Shown here: positions 1 through 5,118 of the stretch, one piece after another
Layout of the letters: every line of letters begins with the position of its first letter
How positions within the stretch are numbered: position 1 is the stretch's first letter
Source of the DNA: Quisquiliibacterium sp.
GTDB lineage: Bacteria; Pseudomonadota; Gammaproteobacteria; Burkholderiales; Burkholderiaceae_E
Direction of reading: 5' to 3'
NCBI GenBank assembly: GCA_030830765.1
Contig: JAURMJ010000120.1
Location: 1 to 6,060 of the forward strand
DNA length: 6,060 bases
Notes under the pieces: model-generated
The model's input: only the letters and a program-made list of their open reading frames with translations
Databases searched by the model: none
Told to the model about the DNA's origin: nothing
Program-made: the position numbers and the translations under genes

Positions 1-1155
1 GCCGGTGCCCGCCGGCCTGTCCTTTCGGTCCTTCTCGGTCCGATACCTGCGATCAAAGATCCTGGGCAGGTCCGCGGCTGAGATTCCCCGCCCGGTATCG
101 GCGACCTGTGCCGAGACGGATTCTTGACCCGGAATGACCGAAAGCCGGATGGTCCCGCCCTCGGGGGTGTAGCGCACGGCATTGGTCAGCAGGTTGCGCA
201 GCGCCGATTCGATTTCGCCAGCGCAGGCCTGGACCGCGACAGGCTGCTCAAAACGCACCTCGATCGCATGACGGCCCTGCGACAGTGCGCGGGCTTCGGC
301 GGTTAACGACAAAGCCAGCTCATGCAGTTCAACCCGCTCCTCGGTTGGCGGGTTGTTCGAGCTTTCCAGTGACGACAGCGTCAGCAGGTCATCGACGAGT
401 CGCTGCATTGTCTGGCTTTGTTTCAGGATCATCTGCAGGTAGTCACGCCTCGCCGTATCGTCCAGATCGAGCGTCAGCATGGTTTCGGCAAACCCGCCAA
501 TCACAGTGACCGGCGTACGGATCTCATGAGAGACGTTAGCAACGAAATCGCGGCGCATCGTATCGAGTCTGGCCTGGTTGGTGACATCGCGGGTAATCAG
601 CAGCTTGCCCTCGTTTTCAGTCGGGTGCACACGCAATTCGAACAAGCGGCCCGGGGAGGATGGCAAGGCGATGATCGGCGGCCTGGCGAAGTCACCCGCG
701 CTCAGATAGTCGATGAACTCGGGTTGCCGGACAAAGTGATGGATCGGTCTGCCACTGGCAAAAATGCCGTGCAGGTGCTCAGCCGCCTTGTTGCGCCATT
801 CAACGTGGTCATAGCGGTCAATCAGGGTCAGGCCATCCGGAAGCTGATCGACGGCGGCATGCAGCTGGGCGAGCTCCTCATTCAATTCACCCTGGTGTTC
901 CTTCTCCTGTTGCAGGAAGCGCTCGAGCCGTTCGAGCATCTGTCTCCAACCACTACTGAATCGGGGCAGATCGCGTTGTCGCGGGAGTGCGGCCCAGTGA
1001 TGCAGTCGCGCCAGCCTGATGGCATCCCGGAAAGCCAGGAGCGCAAGCGCAACTGCAATCCACCAGGCAGCCGCCTCTGCGGAAAAAAGTGCGCCAAGCA
1101 CGGCGCCGATTGCTAGTGCGACGGCGGCGGGGATCAGCGCCTGGATCCAGATCAT
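1..1155 (-). CDS. phoR: PhoR, phosphate-regulon sensor histidine kinase (3' end outside the window)
   Basis: Inner-membrane sensor kinase that phosphorylates and dephosphorylates PhoB according to phosphate supply, in known systems through the Pst transporter and PhoU. I read 385 codons in frame to the left edge. Two hydrophobic segments (about residues 5-24 and 28-42) are joined by a very short loop, so there is no periplasmic sensor domain, as in E. coli PhoR. An Arg-rich stretch (43-65) and a probable helix (70-100) follow. A PAS-like domain starts near 98 (AAVDQLPDGLTLIDR). The H box VSHEIRTPV carries phospho-acceptor His210. The N box has N321 and N325, and the G1 box is DTGRGI (D353-I358). 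The reading stops in the G2 box (GTG), so roughly 50 residues are missing if the family's usual 430-450 applies. The region usually read FxRFYR is FDRRYR here. The ATG overlaps the phoB stop as ATGA, with no clear ribosome-binding site, so translational coupling is likely. Confidence 0.95.
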   Translation of the reverse strand, partial: MIWIQALIPAAVALAIGAVLGALFSAEAAAWWIAVALALLAFRDAIRLARLHHWAALPRQRDLPRFSSGWRQMLERLERFLQQEKEHQGELNEELAQLHAAVDQLPDGLTLIDRYDHVEWRNKAAEHLHGIFASGRPIHHFVRQPEFIDYLSAGDFARPPIIALPSSPGRLFELRVHPTENEGKLLITRDVTNQARLDTMRRDFVANVSHEIRTPVTVIGGFAETMLTLDLDDTARRDYLQMILKQSQTMQRLVDDLLTLSSLESSNNPPTEERVELHELALSLTAEARALSQGRHAIEVRFEQPVAVQACAGEIESALRNLLTNAVRYTPEGGTIRLSVIPGQESVSAQVADTGRGISAADLPRIFDRRYRTEKDRKDRPAGTG

Positions 1156-1838
1156 GCCGGTAGGAAGCGGTAACCGCCGCCCCGGATGGTCTCGATCAGT
1201 CGGTCGTGACCGCTGGTCTGCAGGGCCAGGCGCAGGCGTCGGATATGCACATCGACGGTACGTTCTTCGATGAACACATGGTCCCCCCAGACGCTGTCCA
1301 GCAAGCGGGCCCGTGACAGGACCCGGTCGGCATGTTTCATCATGAAATGGAGCAGTTTGAACTCGGTTGGGCTCATCTCCAGCAGTGTGCCATTTCCTGT
1401 GACCCGATAGGTTTTGGGATCCAGACGAAGGCCGGCAATTTCGACGGCATCTTCGGTCGCTGCGGGTGCAACCCGGCGCAGCACTGCTTTGATTCGGGCC
1501 AGCAGCTCCGGGGGTGAGAATGGTTTGGTGATGTAATCGTCTGCGCCGGTTTCAAGCCCGGTCAGCTTGTCTGACTCCTGCGCCCGGGCGGTCAGCATGA
1601 TGATCGGCAACTCCCGGGTCCTGGCTTCTGCGCGCAACTGACGGGCAAGATCCACCCCGGAGGCATCAGGCAACATCCAGTCAAGCAGGATCAGATCAGG
1701 GAGGTGCTCATCAATCTGTCGGCGGGCACTGCGGGCGTCGCTGGCAAACTCAGGCAGGTAGCCCGCATGACGCAAGTTGACAGCGATCAGTTCTCGGATC
1801 GCAGGCTCATCTTCAACGATCAGGATTCGTGTGTTCAT
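1152..1838 (-). CDS. phoB: PhoB, phosphate-regulon response regulator (OmpR/PhoB family)
   Basis: Cytoplasmic transcription factor that, once phosphorylated by PhoR, binds Pho boxes and activates phosphate-starvation genes. The product is 228 residues, against 229 in E. coli. The receiver domain (about 1-122) has the acidic pocket E9/D10, phospho-acceptor D53 (LLLDWMLP... region), T83 and K105 (TKPF). The winged-helix domain (about 130-228) has recognition helix RTVDVHIRRLR at 193-203, which matches my recollection of E. coli PhoB in residues and numbering, so a consensus Pho box is the expected target. A longer in-frame reading reaches 2135, but only the ATG at 1838 gives the family N-terminus MNTRILIVEDE. 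That ATG overlaps the thpR stop (ATGA) and has no Shine-Dalgarno; the preceding bases are AATCTCCCGCGG. A Pho box and -10 lie directly upstream. The gene overlaps phoR at its other end, giving the normal phoB-phoR pair. Confidence 0.97.
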   Translation of the reverse strand: MNTRILIVEDEPAIRELIAVNLRHAGYLPEFASDARSARRQIDEHLPDLILLDWMLPDASGVDLARQLRAEARTRELPIIMLTARAQESDKLTGLETGADDYITKPFSPPELLARIKAVLRRVAPAATEDAVEIAGLRLDPKTYRVTGNGTLLEMSPTEFKLLHFMMKHADRVLSRARLLDSVWGDHVFIEERTVDVHIRRLRLALQTSGHDRLIETIRGGGYRFLPA

Positions 1839-2428
1839 CCGCGGGAGATTATGACGTTTGCATGACGGTTTGATGACACCCAACGGTAACGATGGCTCGG
1901 CAGTGCCCGAGCGCTGGTGCCGATGGCCAGTCGCATCCCCAGGGCCGGAATTGGTTCGAAGTCCCGGTTGATGAGGTCGATGGCCTCGGAGGTGACAGGT
2001 CTTGCGCCGCGGACCAACGTCAGATGAGGAATGAAAGGACGCTGATCGAAGTCGATCTGCCGCGCTTTCAGAGCGGCCCGCAGGAGTCCCACCTGTGCGG
2101 CAAGCCAATCCGGGCATTCGACCGGGCCTGTCCACAAAAGACGCCGCCCGAAAGCGTTGATCCGTTCAAAGCTGAGCGTCTGAGGTTCGGGTATTCCGGC
2201 GACCGCCAGACGCAGCGACGTTTCAATGGAAATCGGTGCAGGACCGATGAAGGCCGTGGTCAGGTGCAGATCATGTGCGAGCAGTGGCTTGCCGCCAAAA
2301 CGGCGGGCCAGGGCGCCAGCGCGCTGTTCAAGCGCCCGTCTGGCCCGGGCCGATGGGCGCAGTGCGATGAAGTAACGCCCGTCAGCTTTTTGCGGCTGCA
2401 GGCTCGGGGGAAGAGCGTCCATAGACAT
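1835..2428 (-). CDS. thpR: ThpR (LigT-like), RNA 2',3'-cyclic 3'-phosphodiesterase
   Basis: Member of the 2H phosphoesterase superfamily. Known relatives hydrolyse RNA 2',3'-cyclic phosphate ends to 2'-phosphate and can reversibly join tRNA halves through 2'-5' bonds in vitro; the physiological substrate is unclear. Both catalytic tetrapeptides are present: HLTT (H55, T57) and HLTL (H135, T137), about 80 residues apart as expected. From the ATG at 2428 the protein has 197 residues (E. coli 176). ATG 2422 is two codons later and equally possible, and a TTG at 2482 would extend it further into manC. None of these starts has a good Shine-Dalgarno, which suggests coupling to manC translation. The start overlaps the manC 3' end by about 47 bases in another frame, and the TGA stop overlaps the phoB ATG. 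The final codons (VSSNRHANVI region) also encode the Pho box of phoB. Exact start uncertain. Confidence 0.88.
   Translation of the reverse strand: MSMDALPPSLQPQKADGRYFIALRPSARARRALEQRAGALARRFGGKPLLAHDLHLTTAFIGPAPISIETSLRLAVAGIPEPQTLSFERINAFGRRLLWTGPVECPDWLAAQVGLLRAALKARQIDFDQRPFIPHLTLVRGARPVTSEAIDLINRDFEPIPALGMRLAIGTSARALPSHRYRWVSSNRHANVIISRG
1848..1853 (-). promoter_or_regulatory. Probable -10 hexamer of the phoB promoter (CATAAT)
   Basis: CATAAT matches the sigma-70 -10 consensus TATAAT at five of six positions. It lies 8 bases after the end of the first Pho-box pair; E. coli pho promoters have about 10. There is no separate -35 because the Pho box takes its place in this promoter class. 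It overlaps the third repeat. Transcription would start near 1840-1842, only 2-4 bases before the phoB ATG. This is inferred from position and consensus only. Confidence 0.5.
1851..1879 (-). promoter_or_regulatory. Pho box: three 11-base-phased GTCAT repeats upstream of phoB
   Basis: On the minus strand, GTGTCAT (1879-1873), CCGTCAT (1868-1862) and ACGTCAT (1857-1851) recur exactly every 11 bases, with A-rich 4-base spacers. The known Pho box is two CTGTCAT-like 7-mers with an 11-base period. The first pair (1879-1862) fits the 18-base consensus CTGTCATAWAWCTGTCAY at 15 of 18 positions by my count, and the second pair (1868-1851) at 13 of 18. The site lies within the last codons of thpR and ends 12 bases before the phoB start. 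It is read as the binding site for phospho-PhoB, giving positive self-regulation of phoBR. That function is inferred from the match and from the conserved PhoB recognition helix. Confidence 0.85.
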
Positions 2429-3851
2429 CCGAGAAGCGAACGATGTCGTCTTCGCCGAGGTAGTCACCGCATTGCACTTCAATCATGACCAGATCGAGTA
2501 CGCCCGGGTTTTCCAATCGATGACGACTGCCAATCGGGATATAGGTCGACTCGTTTGCAGTCACAAGGAACACCCGGTCGTCACAGGTCACCTGGGCTGT
2601 CCCTGACGCAACAATCCAGTGCTCGCTGCGATGATGGTGCATCTGCAGTGAAAGTGTCTGCCCTGGGCGCACGACAATGCGTTTGATTTTGAAGCGCGGC
2701 CCCTCGAGAAGAACCGTGTAGGTTCCCCAGGGGCGGGCAACGGTGCGATGCAGTCGGGCCGCTTCATGTCCGCTGGCCTTCAGCTTTGCGACGACTTCCT
2801 TGACCTGCTGGCTGGCGTCCTTGCTGGCCACGAGCAACGCATCCGGCGTATCCACGACCAGCAGATTGTCCAGTCCGACCACGGCAACCAGACGATCCTC
2901 GCTTTGCACGTGGGTATTGCGCGAGTCGATCAGGATGGCCTCGCCGAGCGCTGTATTGCCTTGCTCGTCGGCAGGAAGTTGTTCAGCAACGGCTTTCCAG
3001 GAACCGATGTCGCTCCACGCAAACGTGGAGGGCAGGACGACCACGTTGTGCGCTTTTTCCATCACGGCGTAGTCAATCGAGATGTCCGGGCATTGCGCGA
3101 ACTGCTCAGCTGGAATCCGGAGTTGCTCGGCGTCCATGCCCTGGCGCGCGACTTCCCAGGTCTGGCGGGCTGTTTCAAGAACCTGCGGGCAATGTTCCTG
3201 CATGGCCTCGAGGATGCAGCCTGCCCCGAAGCAGAACATGCCGCTGTTCCAGACGAAGTTACCGGCTTGCAGAAACTGCATCGCGCGGGCCGCATCGGGC
3301 TTTTCAACGAAGCGCTTGACGCGGCGCGCACTGCGACCCTCCAGCGCATCGCCCATTTCGATGTAGCCGAATCCGGTCTCCGGCGCAGTCGGCTGGATGC
3401 CGAACAGCACGATCGCGCCATCGGCTGCTAGTTTTGCGGCATCGCGCGCACGCGCCTGAAAGGCTGATTCATCGGGGATCAGATGGTCGGCCGGCAGAAT
3501 CAGCAGGATTGCCTTTTCGTTCAGGCTCTGAGCCCACAAGGCAGCCATTGCAATCGCTGGAGCTGTATTGCGTCCTTGGGGCTCAAGCAGTTGCGTGATC
3601 TGCACGCCAGCATCGGCTGATCCCGCAGCTTTCAGTACCTGGACCTCGTCGCGTGTTCGAAAGAAATATTCCTGATTGGTGACGACAGCGAGGTGACCAT
3701 CAGCGCCAGCCAGTGGCAGTGAACGGGTTATCGCGCGTTGTAGCAAGCTCAGCTCGCCGCCCAGTCGCATGAACGGTTTTGGAAGGGCCTCACGGGAGAC
3801 AGGCCACAAGCGGGTGCCCGAGCCGCCGGACAGAATGACTGGGATGATCAT
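2382..3851 (-). CDS. manC: ManC-type mannose-1-phosphate guanylyltransferase / mannose-6-phosphate isomerase
   Basis: Bifunctional cytoplasmic enzyme (also called XanB or AlgA type). It can isomerise fructose-6-phosphate to mannose-6-phosphate and make GDP-mannose from mannose-1-phosphate and GTP, feeding lipopolysaccharide, capsule or exopolysaccharide. At 489 residues it has the full two-domain length. The N-terminal nucleotidyltransferase (about 1-290) has the signature GGSGTRLWP (9-17), LPK (23-25), ADH (121-123), FVEKPD (181-186) and WNSGMF (201-206). After a linker, RPWGTY (373-378) opens the C-terminal cupin-type isomerase with metal-site motif QMHHHRSEHW (403-412). No key residue looks missing. 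The ATG gives the family N-terminus MIIPVILSGG, but no Shine-Dalgarno precedes it. It is the only gene here with a real upstream gap (53 bases), which holds a weak hairpin. No other polysaccharide gene is visible, so the glycan it serves is unknown. The phosphomannomutase step must be encoded elsewhere. Confidence 0.95.
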   Translation of the reverse strand: MIIPVILSGGSGTRLWPVSREALPKPFMRLGGELSLLQRAITRSLPLAGADGHLAVVTNQEYFFRTRDEVQVLKAAGSADAGVQITQLLEPQGRNTAPAIAMAALWAQSLNEKAILLILPADHLIPDESAFQARARDAAKLAADGAIVLFGIQPTAPETGFGYIEMGDALEGRSARRVKRFVEKPDAARAMQFLQAGNFVWNSGMFCFGAGCILEAMQEHCPQVLETARQTWEVARQGMDAEQLRIPAEQFAQCPDISIDYAVMEKAHNVVVLPSTFAWSDIGSWKAVAEQLPADEQGNTALGEAILIDSRNTHVQSEDRLVAVVGLDNLLVVDTPDALLVASKDASQQVKEVVAKLKASGHEAARLHRTVARPWGTYTVLLEGPRFKIKRIVVRPGQTLSLQMHHHRSEHWIVASGTAQVTCDDRVFLVTANESTYIPIGSRHRLENPGVLDLVMIEVQCGDYLGEDDIVRFSDVYGRSSPEPAAAKS

Positions 3852-3858
3852 TGCGATT

Positions 3859-3890
3859 CGTCTATTGAAGGGATCCGGACATTCTAGACG
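3859..3890 (-). other. Imperfect inverted repeat in the kinase-manC gap
   Basis: The arms CGTCTA and TAGACG can pair, and a further GAA/TTC pairing is possible inside after a 2-base bulge. In the manC leader RNA this hairpin would end 7 bases before the ATG, where a ribosome-binding site is expected. No T-run follows it, so it is not an intrinsic terminator. Possible roles are control of manC translation or none at all. I found no convincing -35/-10 pair in the rest of the gap (3852-3904). Confidence 0.3.
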
Positions 3891-3904
3891 CGTGAGCCCG
3901 GCGG

Positions 3905-4573
3905 TTACTGAACCAGATTGAAAAAGCCGCGTCGTCCCCGCATATCGATCAATTGCCGGATCAGCACTTCGAAATCTTCCTCGTTGTCGATCGGATTCAG
4001 GTGCTCGGTGTTCACGATCATCAGTGGGGCTTCCTCGTAGTGGTAGAAGAAGCGGCTGTAGGCCTCACCAAGGGCCCGCAGGTAGGACTCAGAGATGTCG
4101 GATTCCATCGCGATGCCTCGGCGCCGGACCCGCTCAACGAGTGTGTCCGGCTGGGCCTGCAGATAAATCACCAGATCGGGAATTGGCGCCTGAGGGCGAA
4201 GATTCTCGAAGATCTGCTGGTAGAGCGAAAGCTCGTCATCATCAAGCGTCAGGCGTGCGAACAGCGGATCCTTGTCGAGCAAAAAGTCGCCGACCACAGC
4301 CTGGGCGAACAGATCGCGCTGGCTCAGCTCTCGCAGTTGGTTGACACGCTGAAACAGAAAGAACAGCTGGGTCGACAGCGCGTGGCGTCGGCCTTCCCGA
4401 TAGAAGCGTTCAAGGAACGGGTTTTCATCGGGCTGTTCAAGTACAGATTCGACCCCGAAACGCTGCGAGAGCTTGCGTGCCAGCGATGTCTTGCCGGCGC
4501 CAATCGGGCCTTCGACAACAATGTGTCGGTAGCGCTCGAACGGCGAGAGTGGCGGGGTCGCTGCTGGGGTCAT
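3905..4573 (-). CDS. Deoxynucleoside kinase (deoxyadenosine/deoxyguanosine kinase family)
   Basis: Cytoplasmic salvage enzyme that transfers phosphate from ATP (or another NTP) to the 5'-OH of a deoxynucleoside, giving the dNMP for dNTP synthesis. The 222-residue length fits the family. Walker A GPIGAGKTSLA starts at 22. Family features follow: EQPDENPFLERFY (46-58), QLFFLFQR (69-76), the conserved VVGDFLLDKDPLFA (93-106), the nucleotide-binding DLVIYLQA strand (133-140) and an arginine-rich lid, RVRRRGIAMESDI (148-160). Substrate preference cannot be told from sequence; purine deoxynucleosides are the family default. About 15 residues precede the usual YRHIVVEGPIG start, so the first residues may be an extension or a misplaced start. 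However, the ATG has the best Shine-Dalgarno in the window and overlaps the folK stop (ATGA), so I keep it. It follows folK as in other betaproteobacteria, where I recall panB next; here manC follows. Confidence 0.9.
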   Translation of the reverse strand: MTPAATPPLSPFERYRHIVVEGPIGAGKTSLARKLSQRFGVESVLEQPDENPFLERFYREGRRHALSTQLFFLFQRVNQLRELSQRDLFAQAVVGDFLLDKDPLFARLTLDDDELSLYQQIFENLRPQAPIPDLVIYLQAQPDTLVERVRRRGIAMESDISESYLRALGEAYSRFFYHYEEAPLMIVNTEHLNPIDNEEDFEVLIRQLIDMRGRRGFFNLVQ

Positions 4574-5115
4574 TGCGTTCTTACCTCTTCGGACATCGGC
4601 TCGGGGTGCTCCAGCAGGGTCTGAGCCTCGGCAATCAGTTCGATCGGCTGCTCAGCGCAACGGGCCAGCAGGATCGGCAGGGCCGGTTGTCCGGGGATCT
4701 GCAGTTCTGCTGCAATTTCGGCCAGCGGCACCAGGACGAATGCGCGCTCATGCATTCGCGGATGAGGTAATTGCAGATTTTCATCTGCAATTATCTGTTG
4801 GTCCAGCATCAGCAGATCGAGATCAAGAGTCCGCGGCGCATTGCGAAATGGTCGCGACCGTCCATGACGATCCTCGATCTGGTGCAATGCGGCCAGCAGC
4901 TTTCCTGCAGGCAGACTCGTACGAAGCTCGGCAACGGCATTCAGGAAGTCGGGGCCTTGCGCGTCGACCGGCGCGCTGCGATAGACCGAGGACAGTGCAA
5001 CGACTTGCGTGCACGGCAGGTGGGCCAACTCGTGGACTGCGCGGGCCAGTGTGTGGCGAGGGTCGTTCAGGTTGGCGCCCAGGCCGATGAACGCCCGTTG
5101 TTGATCGGCAGGCAC
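4570..5115 (-). CDS. folK: FolK, 6-hydroxymethyl-7,8-dihydropterin pyrophosphokinase
   Basis: Cytoplasmic enzyme of folate synthesis that moves pyrophosphate from ATP to 6-hydroxymethyl-dihydropterin, producing the substrate of dihydropteroate synthase. The 181-residue protein carries the family features in order: FIGLGANL (9-16), the SSVYRSAPV segment (42-50), QGPDFLNAV (53-61), and the signature RNAPRTLDLDLL (91-102) with metal-binding D98 and D100, followed by LPHPRMHERAFVLVPL (116-131). The C-terminal tail of about 35 residues after PGQPAL is poorly conserved. The start is a GTG at 5115, 3 bases after the pcnB stop. It has only a weak upstream GGA, so coupling to pcnB is likely. The stop overlaps the next gene as ATGA. 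An A+T-rich perfect inverted repeat lies within codons for IIADENLQL, just before the LPHPRMHE motif. pcnB-folK adjacency is common in proteobacteria. Confidence 0.95.
   Translation of the reverse strand: MPADQQRAFIGLGANLNDPRHTLARAVHELAHLPCTQVVALSSVYRSAPVDAQGPDFLNAVAELRTSLPAGKLLAALHQIEDRHGRSRPFRNAPRTLDLDLLMLDQQIIADENLQLPHPRMHERAFVLVPLAEIAAELQIPGQPALPILLARCAEQPIELIAEAQTLLEHPEPMSEEVRTQ
4583..4588 (-). promoter_or_regulatory. Shine-Dalgarno of the deoxynucleoside kinase (AGAGGT)
   Basis: AGAGGT lies 9 bases before the ATG at 4573, inside the last folK codons. It is the only well-formed, well-spaced ribosome-binding site I find before any start in the window, and it supports the ATG that overlaps the folK stop. 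Confidence 0.7.
4768..4793. repeat. Perfect 11-base inverted repeat with 4-base loop inside folK
   Basis: TAATTGCAGAT (4768-4778) and ATCTGCAATTA (4783-4793) are exact reverse complements around TTTC. Read as folK mRNA, the loop is GAAA, a GNRA tetraloop, on an 11-base-pair stem. After one mismatch, two more pairs can form (4766/4795 and 4765/4796). The patch has 7 G+C in 26 bases and uses codons such as ATA and TTA that look rare in the neighbouring genes. No T-run follows on either strand, so it is not an intrinsic terminator. Function unknown. Confidence 0.75.
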
Positions 5116-5118
5116 CGA

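Noticed and set aside
418..1116. 232-codon open frame on the + strand opposite phoR
   Set aside because: phoR on the other strand has all kinase motifs. The antisense frame has no recognisable domain and is explained by G+C-rich codon bias.
1839..2135. N-terminal extension of the phoB reading frame
   Set aside because: The extra residues overlap thpR in another frame, are Arg/Pro/Ser-rich and match no receiver domain. The family start is the ATG at 1838.
2332..2360. Inverted repeat GCGCCC/GGGCGC around the palindrome GGCCCGGGCC in thpR
   Set aside because: It falls in an Arg/Ala-rich G+C-rich coding stretch where such pairing is expected by chance. There is no T-run and no regulatory context.
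1892..2488. 198-codon + strand open frame opposite thpR
   Set aside because: It is antisense to a gene with both catalytic HxT motifs. It shows no family features or ribosome-binding site.
2748..3431. 227-codon + strand open frame opposite manC
   Set aside because: Antisense shadow of a complete, motif-rich manC. No domain is recognisable.
3953..4624. 223-codon + strand open frame opposite the deoxynucleoside kinase
   Set aside because: It is as long as the real gene but has no recognisable domain, while the minus-strand frame has Walker A, lid and length of the kinase family.
4768..4793. Intrinsic terminator reading of the folK inverted repeat
   Set aside because: There is no T-tract after either arm, the stem is A+T-rich, and it lies mid-gene with the downstream coding sequence intact.
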